This document shows positions 53,572 through 64,000 of a DNA stretch of 64,000 bases, in pieces. The stretch is from positions 2,604,001 through 2,668,000 of the forward strand of contig NZ_CP007215.2 in assembly GCF_000300455.3 (NCBI RefSeq), given 5' to 3'. Below the pieces are notes generated by a model. It was not told the origin of the DNA. It was given only the letters and a program-made list of their open reading frames with translations, and did no database searches. The stretch's first letter is position 1. Each line of letters opens with the position of its first letter. This DNA comes from Kosakonia sacchari SP1 (GTDB taxonomy: Bacteria; Pseudomonadota; Gammaproteobacteria; Enterobacterales; Enterobacteriaceae). Position numbers and translations under genes: made by a program.

Positions 53572-54642
53572 ATGTATATTTTGGTGATAAACCCAGGCTC
53601 AACGTCTACGAAAATTGCGATATATAACAACCGCACGCAGCTTATTTACCGTACATTTAACCATGATGAAAAAGAGATGGCGGCTTTTTCCACAGTTTTG
53701 GATCAAAAAACCTTTCGCAAACAGATAATTCTCGACATATTGCAGGAACATGGTTTTCGCTTAAACGACATTGATATATTTATTGGTCGCGGTGGTCTGG
53801 TGCGTCATTTGCAAAGCGGCGTTTATCGTATTAATGATGACTATATTCACGATGCCAGTGTCGGTCTCAACGGTGAACATGCATCTAATCTGGGAGCCAT
53901 ATTGGCCTGGGAACTCGCGCGGGCGGTAAATAAAGAAGAGATGGCGTATACCGTTGATCCTGTCGTCGTCGATGAATATGACCCGATTGCAAAGATATCC
54001 GGAATGCCGGAAATTTCACGCGTTGGTGCTTTTCACGCGCTAAATCAAAAGGCAGTCGCGCATCGTTATGCCACGGAAACAAACCGCCCCTATTCTGCGC
54101 TTAAATTGATCGTGGCCCATTTAGGTGGCGGTATCAGCGTGGGCGCTCACCGCGATGGTCGCATTGTGGATGTGAATTCAGCCCTGGGTGGCGATGGGCC
54201 ATTCTCGCCGGAACGCGCAGGCCGCCTTCCCAGCTATGAATTATTAAAACTGTGCTTTTCAGGGCAGTACACGTATGCGCAATTGAAGAAGAAGTTGATT
54301 GGTGAAGGTGGCGTTTATGGTTATCTCGGCACCAAGGATATCCGCGATGTTGAACAACAGATTATGGATGGGAATAAAAAGGCGCGGGATATTCTGGAAG
54401 CCATGGCCTACCAGATAGCCAAAGAGATCGCCTCGTGCGCCGCCGTACTAGAGGGATGGGTCGATGCCATCATTATTACCGGCGGAATAGCCTATAACAG
54501 AAGAATTGTCGAACTTATTCGTCAGCGCGTCAGTTTTATTACACCTGAAATCGTCATTTATCCTGGTGAGGATGAAATGTTCGCACTGGCAGATGGCGTA
54601 CTGGCCGCGATGGAAGGTCAAAGGGAGTTAGTCGAATACTGA
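53572..54642 (+). CDS. buk: Butyrate kinase
   Basis: 356 residues, ASKHA-fold acetokinase family, Buk length (acetate kinase is about 400). N-terminal phosphate motif INPGSTSTKIAIY, the substrate block AHLGGGISVGAHRDGRIVDVNSALGGDGPFSPERAG, and the ATP-binding ITGGIAYNRRIV. It makes butyrate and ATP from butyryl phosphate and ADP, giving the pathway its substrate-level ATP. Starts behind AAGGACTG immediately after ptb. Confidence 0.94.
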   Translation: MYILVINPGSTSTKIAIYNNRTQLIYRTFNHDEKEMAAFSTVLDQKTFRKQIILDILQEHGFRLNDIDIFIGRGGLVRHLQSGVYRINDDYIHDASVGLNGEHASNLGAILAWELARAVNKEEMAYTVDPVVVDEYDPIAKISGMPEISRVGAFHALNQKAVAHRYATETNRPYSALKLIVAHLGGGISVGAHRDGRIVDVNSALGGDGPFSPERAGRLPSYELLKLCFSGQYTYAQLKKKLIGEGGVYGYLGTKDIRDVEQQIMDGNKKARDILEAMAYQIAKEIASCAAVLEGWVDAIIITGGIAYNRRIVELIRQRVSFITPEIVIYPGEDEMFALADGVLAAMEGQRELVEY

Positions 54643-54655
54643 AGAGGTATAAATG

Positions 54656-54856
54656 ATGAGTAAAAAGAATATTGCACTGTTTCCAAATCAAATCACCGTG
54701 ACAAAACCTAATGGCAGCGTATGCCTGCACATCAATTTCAACGATGGGCGGGATGATATTTCAATTGAGCTAAATAGTACGGAGGCAGAACATCTTTCCT
54801 GCGCGCTGGGTTCCCGGCAACGTGAAATCCTTATTGCGGCCGAATATGCCGATTAA
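54656..54856 (+). CDS. Small protein of unknown function ending the butyrate operon
   Basis: 66 residues (MSKKNIALFPNQITVTKPNG ... AAEYAD), behind GAAGAGG, 13 bases after the buk stop and before the operon terminator. It is soluble and predicted beta-rich in the first 40 residues, helical at the end, without known motif. It is not Lys/Ala-rich, so not phasin-like. Position suggests a dedicated role in the pathway (complex assembly, regulation), but nothing in the sequence shows it. An upstream adjacent ATG (54653) is an alternative start. Confidence 0.75.
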   Translation: MSKKNIALFPNQITVTKPNGSVCLHINFNDGRDDISIELNSTEAEHLSCALGSRQREILIAAEYAD

Positions 54857-54863
54857 AAAATAA

Positions 54864-54893
54864 CGGGAACCTGTCTGGTTCCCGCCTTTTATT
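54864..54893 (+). terminator. Terminator of the butyrate operon
   Basis: CGGGAACC-TGTCT-GGTTCCCG followed by CCTTTTATT. It closes the rightward operon right after the small protein gene. Confidence 0.88.
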
Positions 54894-54932
54894 AACCATT
54901 CGCAAGCTAATTTCCCGACACCGCTACATTCT

Positions 54933-55496
54933 TTAACGGCTGCGTTTTGCATGGCGTTCCCAGTTATCCTGTTTTGCCTGCTCTGATTTGCGGATCGCGA
55001 CATAGCAAGCACCACTTCCGCCATGGTGCGGCAACGCAGTGCAAAACGCCTGAACCTCATCGAATTCAGGCAGCCAGCGCGCCAGATAACTCCGAATGAT
55101 ATTCGCATGCGAACCGTCTTCACGCGCTTTACCATGAATGATAAGCACATTGCGTAGCCCATCCTGGCGCGCATGATACATAAAACGGAACACCATTTGC
55201 CGGCACTGTTCGACCGGCTGACGCAGTAAGTTCAGGCTTGCCTGTTGGCCATATTTCCCCTGGCGCAATTTATCAAGCACCCCTTGTTGCAGGCCTTCTC
55301 GTTTGAACTCCAGCGGTGAGTCAAGCGGCACGATATCAAGAAACCCGGTGGTCAGAAAATTGTCGAGTTGCAGCGTGTCGACGCGTTGTAGCGTGCGTGA
55401 ATTATGGCTCGGTTGCCAGTGCACATCGGCACTGCGCTTCAGGGGTTGGACATCTTCCATGGCGTCAAGGAAAAGCGATTTGTCGTCAGGGTTCAT
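54933..55496 (-). CDS. smrA: Smr-domain DNA endonuclease family protein SmrA (YdaL)
   Basis: 187 residues, the E. coli YdaL length. N-terminal linker (about 1-80), then a Smr (small MutS-related) domain with LIIHGKAREDGSHANIIRSYLARWL and ALPHHGGSGACYVAIRK, the H-G-K and GGxGA signatures. E. coli SmrA has nicking endonuclease activity in vitro; the physiological role is unclear. In E. coli it lies in the same neighbourhood as ogt and fnr, so it marks the right border of the accessory block. Confidence 0.92.
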   Translation of the reverse strand: MNPDDKSLFLDAMEDVQPLKRSADVHWQPSHNSRTLQRVDTLQLDNFLTTGFLDIVPLDSPLEFKREGLQQGVLDKLRQGKYGQQASLNLLRQPVEQCRQMVFRFMYHARQDGLRNVLIIHGKAREDGSHANIIRSYLARWLPEFDEVQAFCTALPHHGGSGACYVAIRKSEQAKQDNWERHAKRSR

Positions 55497-55749
55497 AGGG
55501 CAGTCCTCCAGCTACTTCTGCCTCCGTACTATAGCTGGCAGGGCCTGCGCTCACAATGGCCGGTACTAAATTGGTTTTTAGATAATCGCGATTGGTTCTG
55601 CTAGACGATATTCCAATAACATCATTCTTCGTAATGCTATTAGCGCCTCACCTTAAGAAAAATTAATATTCTGAATTTCAGTTAAATTATCGTGAAATCA
55701 ATCACCAATTCTGACTGGAAATATGATGAAGGAACGCTATAACTATATT

Positions 55750-55843
55750 TACCGCGCAAGGATGAAAATGCATAAAATAACGATCGGATGCGCTGCTGTG
55801 TGTACTGTAGAGCCTGACGGATGTCGGCAGGCTCTATTTTTTT
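55750..55843 (+). ncRNA. Candidate small RNA or leader with intrinsic terminator
   Basis: A strong terminator (TAGAGCCTG with CAGGCTCTA, then seven T) ends at 55843 within the 510-base gap between smrA and ogt. A TATAAC -10 at 55738-55743 with a poor -35 (TGGAAA) would start a transcript of about 95 bases. An ATG at 55768 opens a 36-codon frame running through the hairpin, so a short peptide cannot be excluded. Nothing else in the gap is recognisable. Confidence 0.4.
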
Positions 55844-56008
55844 ATTCGCGAAATAAGCGCAATATATCATCTATTAAATAATGCATACTTCGCTGACTAT
55901 TATTTCACCCGCTTATTTCTTTATCCAGAATATAGTCCCTTTCGGGGTATAGCAGCATCGCTGAACGTTTGGTAAATTGGCGCCGTTGCCCACTGAAAAG
56001 GATGCCAG

Positions 56009-56524
56009 ATGCTGACTTTACTTGAAGATACTATTTCCACACCGCTTGGCCCACTTTGGGTTCTGTGCGATGAGCAATTCCAGCTTCGCGCGGTTGAATG
56101 GGAAGAACACAGCGATCGAATGGTTGAGTTACTGAATATCCACTATCGCCGGGAGGGTTACCAGCGAGTGGCGGCGCCTAATCCGGGCGGCTTAAGCCAA
56201 AAACTGCAGGACTATTTTGACGGCGATTTAGCCGTAATTGAAACACTGCCGACGGCGACTGGTGGCACATCTTTTCAGCGCGAAGTATGGCAAGCGCTAC
56301 GCACGATCCCCTGTGGCCAGGTAATGCATTATGGTCAACTGGCGGTAAAACTGGGTCGTGCAGGTGCCGCACGCGCGGTCGGCGCAGCGAATGGTTCAAA
56401 TCCGGTGAGTATTGTCGTGCCCTGCCATCGCGTTATCGGCAGTAACGGTACGATGACGGGATACGCGGGCGGCGTGCAGCGAAAAGAGTGGTTACTACGC
56501 CATGAAGGGTACCTTCTATTGTGA
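56009..56524 (+). CDS. ogt: Methylated-DNA--protein-cysteine methyltransferase Ogt
   Basis: 171 residues, as E. coli Ogt. Active-site motif [10 protein letters not shown] with the acceptor Cys near 139, and the helix-turn-helix with the Arg finger ([14 protein letters not shown]). It repairs O6-alkylguanine and O4-alkylthymine by transferring the alkyl group to itself. Followed by fnr in the E. coli order. Confidence 0.95.
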   Translation: MLTLLEDTISTPLGPLWVLCDEQFQLRAVEWEEHSDRMVELLNIHYRREGYQRVAAPNPGGLSQKLQDYFDGDLAVIETLPTATGGTSFQREVWQALRTIPCGQVMHYGQLAVKLGRAGAARAVGAANGSNPVSIVVPCHRVIGSNGTMTGYAGGVQRKEWLLRHEGYLLL

Positions 56525-56699
56525 GAAAAAACGCATATTTAGCGTTCTTTTCACCCTCTTTTGTGGTAAAAGCCTTAGCGAAATGATGGAATTTCAAAGA
56601 GATGGTGCAATATCATCTCTTTTCATTTCTGCCTCCCGTTTTATTAATCGTGAATTGACGTTTTACCGGGCTTACGCGCCCAGTAAAAAGCTGTTAAAA

Positions 56700-56713
56700 T
56701 TGACCAATATCAA
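56700..56713 (+). promoter_or_regulatory. FNR autoregulatory site in the fnr promoter
   Basis: TTGACCAATATCAA matches the FNR consensus with one change (C for T at position 5), 20 bases before the fnr ATG. E. coli has the equivalent site overlapping the fnr start of transcription and uses it for negative autoregulation. Confidence 0.8.
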
Positions 56714-56733
56714 TTACGGCGTTGAGCAGACCT

Positions 56734-57486
56734 ATGATCCCGGAAAAGCGAATTATACGACGCATTCAGTCTGGCGGTTGTGCAATCCATTGCCAGGATT
56801 GCAGCATTAGCCAGCTTTGCATCCCCTTTACTCTGAATGAGCATGAGCTGGATCAGCTCGATAACATCATTGAGCGTAAAAAGCCCATCCAGAAAGGTCA
56901 GACCTTGTTCAAAGCCGGGGATGAACTAAAATCGCTTTACGCTATCCGCTCCGGTACGATCAAAAGCTACACCATTACCGAACAGGGCGACGAGCAAATC
57001 ACCGGTTTCCATCTGGCGGGTGATTTGGTGGGCTTTGATGCCATTGGTACCGGCCATCACCCGAGCTTCGCACAGGCGCTTGAAACATCAATGGTCTGTG
57101 AAATCCCGTTCGAAACGCTGGATGACCTCTCGGGTAAAATGCCCAACCTGCGTCAGCAGATGATGCGTCTGATGAGCGGTGAGATCAAAGGCGATCAGGA
57201 TATGATCCTGCTGCTTTCGAAGAAAAATGCAGAAGAGCGCCTGGCGGCATTTATTTATAATCTCTCACGCCGTTTTGCACAGCGTGGTTTCTCCCCGCGT
57301 GAATTCCGCCTGACGATGACACGTGGCGATATCGGCAACTATCTGGGCCTGACGGTAGAAACCATCAGCCGCCTGTTAGGCCGCTTCCAGAAGAGCGGCA
57401 TGCTGGCGGTGAAAGGGAAATATATCACCATTGAAAATAGTGACATGCTGGCGCAACTGGCTGGCCATGCGCGTAACGTTGCCTGA
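56734..57486 (+). CDS. fnr: Fumarate and nitrate reduction regulator FNR
   Basis: 250 residues, nearly identical to E. coli FNR. Cluster ligands Cys20, Cys23 and Cys29 in [16 protein letters not shown] plus Cys122 (SMVCEIPFE) hold the oxygen-sensitive [4Fe-4S] cluster; the recognition helix has [11 protein letters not shown]. Start at [12 protein letters not shown] by alignment. It activates anaerobic genes through TTGAT-N4-ATCAA boxes, including those found here upstream of ydfZ and of the butyrate operon. Confidence 0.98.
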   Translation: MIPEKRIIRRIQSGGCAIHCQDCSISQLCIPFTLNEHELDQLDNIIERKKPIQKGQTLFKAGDELKSLYAIRSGTIKSYTITEQGDEQITGFHLAGDLVGFDAIGTGHHPSFAQALETSMVCEIPFETLDDLSGKMPNLRQQMMRLMSGEIKGDQDMILLLSKKNAEERLAAFIYNLSRRFAQRGFSPREFRLTMTRGDIGNYLGLTVETISRLLGRFQKSGMLAVKGKYITIENSDMLAQLAGHARNVA

Positions 57487-57631
57487 GTTTTCCCCCGCTT
57501 GATCTCACCTTTGCCGGGTCATTAAATTTATCTGATTTATTGATCTGGCGAAGGCTTTCCCCTGTTTCATTCAGCACTTATGGGTTATCTTTTACTGACA
57601 GACTGTGGTGACAGATGTAAGGAGACCCTGT

Positions 57632-58582
57632 ATGGCTAAGTATCAGAATATGTTGGTCGCCATCGATCCCAATCAGGACGATCAGCCAGCGTTACGACGT
57701 GCTGTGTATTTGCATCAACGGATTGGCGGTCGCATTAAAGCGTTTTTGCCTATCTATGACTTCTCTTACGAAATGACCACCCTTCTGTCCCCTGACGAGC
57801 GTACCGCAATGCGCCAGGGCGTCATCAGCCAGCGCACCGCGTGGATCCGCGAGCAGGCGAAATACTATATCGACGCGGGTGTGCCAATCGAAATCAAAGT
57901 GGTCTGGCACAATCGTCCCTTCGAAGCCATCATTCAGGAAGTTCTGGCAGGTGGACACGATTTACTGCTGAAGATGACCCACCAGCATGACAAACTGGAA
58001 TCCGTTATTTTTACACCGACCGACTGGCATCTGCTGCGTAAATGCCCGTGCCCGGTGTGGATGGTGAAAGACCAGCCCTGGCCAGAAGCCGGGCGTGCAG
58101 TGGTCGCAGTCAATCTCGCCAGCGAAGAGATTTATCACAACTCGCTGAATGAAAAGCTGGTCAAAGAGACGCTGCATCTGGCTGAACAGGTTAACCACAC
58201 CGAAGTGCATCTCGTTGGCGCATACCCGGTGACACCTATCAACATCGCGATTGAGCTACCGGAATTCGATCCCAGCGTATACAACGACGCCATTCGCGGC
58301 CAGCACTTGCTGGCGATGAAAGCGTTACGGCAGAAATTTGGCATCGATGAAAAACTCACGCATGTGGAAAAAGGGTTACCTGAAGAGGTGATCCCGGATC
58401 TGGCTGAACACCTGCAGGCAGGGATTGTCGTGCTTGGCACCATCGGGCGCACCGGGATTTCCGCCGCCTTCCTTGGCAACACCGCCGAGCAGGTTATTGA
58501 TCATTTGCGTTGCGATCTGCTGGTCATTAAACCGGATGAATACCAGACACCTGTCGAACTGGACGACGAAGAAGACGACTAA
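57632..58582 (+). CDS. uspE: Universal stress protein UspE
   Basis: 316 residues, two tandem Usp domains, the E. coli length and very similar throughout. The second domain has the nucleotide-type loop [21 protein letters not shown]. UspE affects motility, adhesion and stress survival in E. coli. Start [17 protein letters not shown] behind AAGGAG. Same order fnr-uspE as in E. coli. Confidence 0.96.
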   Translation: MAKYQNMLVAIDPNQDDQPALRRAVYLHQRIGGRIKAFLPIYDFSYEMTTLLSPDERTAMRQGVISQRTAWIREQAKYYIDAGVPIEIKVVWHNRPFEAIIQEVLAGGHDLLLKMTHQHDKLESVIFTPTDWHLLRKCPCPVWMVKDQPWPEAGRAVVAVNLASEEIYHNSLNEKLVKETLHLAEQVNHTEVHLVGAYPVTPINIAIELPEFDPSVYNDAIRGQHLLAMKALRQKFGIDEKLTHVEKGLPEEVIPDLAEHLQAGIVVLGTIGRTGISAAFLGNTAEQVIDHLRCDLLVIKPDEYQTPVELDDEEDD

Positions 58583-58588
58583 TCAAGC

Positions 58589-58613
58589 AACCCGCCGCAA
58601 GGCGGGTTTTTTT
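58589..58613. terminator. Bidirectional terminator between uspE and mscMJ
   Basis: AACCCGCC-GCAA-GGCGGGTT followed by a T-run that contains the mscMJ stop codon on the other strand. Serves uspE; on the minus strand the A/T context is weaker. Confidence 0.88.
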
Positions 58614-59724
58614 ATACAGCCGTTTGTTCCCCCTGTGGATCTGCGGGCGGCGTTTCGACAGCCACTCCCCCTTTCACCACAACGCACGGCTGTGCCAGTT
58701 CAATATCCTCTGCGGCCAGATGCTCCATGATGCGGATATTGATTTCTTGCTGGATATCCATGTAGGTGTTGTAGTCCGCCGAATTGACGATATGCACCAC
58801 TTCAAAATTCAGCCGATCGGTACCAAACCCGAGGAAATGAGCACGGTCAAAACGCGTGTTACCAACATCAGTGATGATGCTGCGCACCATCTCACCCACT
58901 TTGCGTAACTTCTCCGGCGGCGTAGTGAGCGCGAGACCAAAAGTGAAGACGATGCGCCGGGTCTGCATACGTTTGTAGTTATGAAGCGTTTGCTGAAGCA
59001 GGATGGCGTTACCGCAGACAATCTGCTCCCCGCTCAGGCTACGAATACGCGTTGTTTTCAGACCAATATGCTCAATGGTGCCGGCAACGTCGCCGAAAAC
59101 GACAAAGTCACCAATCTCGAAAGGTTTATCAAAACCGATAGAAAGCGAGGCGAAAACATCGCTGAGAATGGTTTGTACCGCCAGCGCAATGGCGATACCG
59201 CCCACGCCAAGACTGGCGACCAGCGCGGTAATGTTGACCCCGACATTCGCCAGAATCGATAACAACATCATCGTCCACAGCATCATGCGCAGCAACAGAC
59301 CAGCGATAACCATAGTGACCGGGTTTTTACTGGTGTTGGGCGAGAACATCAAGTGACGCATCCACGACACCACGCCCTGATCAAGCCAGAGGGCGATTTG
59401 GATCGCCAGCACTAAAAACCAGGCGTGCCCGAGCGTGTTAAACAGGTGATCGGGGAGATCGACAAACCGCAGGCTGAAGAGTAACGCCGCCACAAAGAGC
59501 AGGAATTTGCTGGTGCGTCTGAGCATATCCACTACAACATGCTGCAGCCTGCCGACGCCCTCCTGCTTTTCACTCCAGTTGCGCGCGCCTTTCAGCACCA
59601 TATTCAGTAAGTAGGTGAACAGCCAGTAGACAACCAGCGTAACGATAACCACCGTGGCAAGACCAATCCAGAATGATGGCAGCATCAACATGGATATAAA
59701 GTCAAAACGTGACAAAAACGTCAT
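58612..59724 (-). CDS. mscMJ: Small-conductance mechanosensitive channel YnaI (MscMJ)
   Basis: 370 residues, MscS family with extra N-terminal helices (five in all; about 15-35, 70-90, 100-120, 140-160, and the pore helix TM3 near 165-190, ALVASLGVGGIAIALAVQTIL). The cytoplasmic vestibule domain follows (FEIGDFVVFGDVAGTIEHIGLKTTRIR). E. coli YnaI is 343 residues; the extra length is at the C-terminus. It opens on membrane tension during hypo-osmotic shock. Confidence 0.93.
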   Translation of the reverse strand: MTFLSRFDFISMLMLPSFWIGLATVVIVTLVVYWLFTYLLNMVLKGARNWSEKQEGVGRLQHVVVDMLRRTSKFLLFVAALLFSLRFVDLPDHLFNTLGHAWFLVLAIQIALWLDQGVVSWMRHLMFSPNTSKNPVTMVIAGLLLRMMLWTMMLLSILANVGVNITALVASLGVGGIAIALAVQTILSDVFASLSIGFDKPFEIGDFVVFGDVAGTIEHIGLKTTRIRSLSGEQIVCGNAILLQQTLHNYKRMQTRRIVFTFGLALTTPPEKLRKVGEMVRSIITDVGNTRFDRAHFLGFGTDRLNFEVVHIVNSADYNTYMDIQQEINIRIMEHLAAEDIELAQPCVVVKGGVAVETPPADPQGEQTAV

Positions 59725-59784
59725 CCTTCCTCCTCATAAAAAACATGAAGATAAAAGTATAGACACTCTGCTTTCGTCTACGCA

Positions 59785-59819
59785 GACCAAAAAAAACCGC
59801 TCCGAAGAGCGGTTTTTCA
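59785..59819 (-). terminator. Terminator of pntAB
   Basis: AACCGCTC-CGAA-GAGCGGTT (59795-59814) flanked by A8 on the left and T5 on the right, so it works in both directions; on the minus strand it ends pntAB before mscMJ. Confidence 0.9.
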
Positions 59820-59830
59820 ATCGGTACGAT

Positions 59831-61222
<1,392 letters not shown>

Positions 61223-61229
61223 TTACCCC

Positions 61230-63261
<2,032 letters not shown>

Positions 63262-64000
63262 ATGAAGCTTAAGTACACCCTCCTGGCGTCAGCACTTCTC
63301 TCGGCAACGGCATTTACCGCCAACGCAGCGACAGAGTTAACACCGGAGCAAGCGGCAGCGGTAAAACCTTACGATCGCATCGTGATCACCGGCCGTTTTA
63401 ATGCCATTGGCGACGTCGTTAACGCAGCATCCAAACGCGCGGATAAAGAAGGTGCCGCATCATTTTACGTTGTTGATACCTCCGATGCGGGCAACAGCGG
63501 CAACCAGCGCGCCACGGTCGATTTATACAAGGCTGACGCCGCAAAAGCGGAACGCCCTGCTTTCCGTGTTATTAACGGCGTGACCGAGTTACCTAAAGAT
63601 CAGGCGATTGCGCTTCAGCCGTACGATACGGTGACCGTTCAGGGTTTTTTCCGCACTCAGCCGGAAGTGAACGACGCAATTACTAAAGCCGCTAAAGAGA
63701 AAGGCGCAGCCTCTTTCTTTATTGTTCGCCAGGTTGATGCTAACCAGGGTGGCAACCAGATCGTCACGGCCTTCATCTATAAAGCCGACGCGAAAAAACG
63801 CGTTATCCAGAGCGCGGATGCTATCCCGCGTGACTCGGATGCGGGCCGCGCCGCGCTGGCAAAAGGCGGTGAAGAAGCCAAAAAAGTTGAGATCCCAGGC
63901 GTTGCCAGCGATGCGACAGCTGGCGTTGGTGTCGGTCGTTTCTTCGAAACGCAATCCTCTTCCGGCGGTCGTTACAGTGTCACGCTGCCTGACGGCAAGA
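63262..64000 (+). CDS. ydgH: DUF1471 repeat protein YdgH, N-terminal part
   Basis: Runs off the right edge; 246 codons are visible of about 314 in E. coli. Signal peptide (MKLKYTLLASALLSATAFTA, then NA), followed by at least two YdgH/BhsA/McbA-like (DUF1471) domains, about 30-90 and 108-165, seen as the repeated pattern KPYDRIVITGRFNAIGDVV and QPYDTVTVQGFFRTQPEVN, with a third beginning near 220. Periplasmic; function unclear, stress- and biofilm-linked in the family. AAGGATTATTTTT precedes the ATG. Confidence 0.93.
   Translation, partial: MKLKYTLLASALLSATAFTANAATELTPEQAAAVKPYDRIVITGRFNAIGDVVNAASKRADKEGAASFYVVDTSDAGNSGNQRATVDLYKADAAKAERPAFRVINGVTELPKDQAIALQPYDTVTVQGFFRTQPEVNDAITKAAKEKGAASFFIVRQVDANQGGNQIVTAFIYKADAKKRVIQSADAIPRDSDAGRAALAKGGEEAKKVEIPGVASDATAGVGVGRFFETQSSSGGRYSVTLPDGK

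Overview
The window is enterobacterial chromosome. Its backbone matches the Escherichia coli terminus region in gene content and order: rspR-ydfZ-ydfI, ynfA-ynfB-speG-ynfC, ynfD-ynfE-ynfG-ynfH-dmsD, bioD2(ynfK)-mlc-ynfL-ynfM-asr-ydgU-ydgD-mdtI/J, then smrA-ogt-fnr-uspE-mscMJ and pntB/pntA-ydgH. Protein similarity to E. coli is high. The accessory content is different, so this is probably a Kosakonia/Enterobacter/Klebsiella-type genus; I cannot resolve which. I saw no tRNA, rRNA, CRISPR array or recognisable insertion sequence.

Layout. 1-11.8 kb is backbone: an FNR-controlled ydfZ, the ynfABC/speG block, an inserted LysE exporter with divergent LysR regulator, and a DMSO/selenate-reductase operon that has ynfE but no ynfF. 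11.8-18.5 kb holds two tandem Rhs/TcC-like toxin genes. Their cores are nearly identical over 670 residues and their C-terminal toxin ends are unrelated; one carries a zinc metalloprotease (HEXXH) motif. 18.5-29.4 kb returns to backbone (bioD2, mlc, ynfLM, asr, ydgU, ydgD, mdtIJ), with an added M32 carboxypeptidase and a membrane GGDEF-EAL protein. 29.7-48.4 kb is accessory: an AI-2E-family permease, a CSS-motif EAL phosphodiesterase, a response regulator-kinase-adaptor-RND efflux operon with a divergent MipA gene, a chemoreceptor with a flagellar-type promoter, a third Rhs/TcC gene, two unrecognised genes and a LexA-controlled umuDC. 48.5-54.9 kb is the highlight, described below. 54.9-64 kb is backbone again (smrA, ogt, fnr, uspE, mscMJ, pntAB, start of ydgH).

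The 48.5-54.9 kb segment holds two divergent operons that together encode every step from acetyl-CoA to butyrate: thiolase, PhaB-type acetoacetyl-CoA reductase, MaoC/PhaJ-type (R)-enoyl-CoA hydratase, FabV-type trans-2-enoyl reductase, phosphate butyryltransferase and butyrate kinase. A small unknown protein ends the rightward operon. The route goes through (R)-3-hydroxybutyryl-CoA and a one-protein NADH reductase instead of the clostridial Hbd/Crt/Bcd-EtfAB set. A perfect FNR box (TTGATGCATATCAA) lies upstream of the thiolase, and fnr itself is about 2 kb beyond the operon's terminator. The simplest reading is an oxygen-repressed, redox-balancing butyrate fermentation module, which is not a standard part of enterobacterial mixed-acid fermentation. 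This is inferred from sequence and is testable by growth and metabolite measurement.
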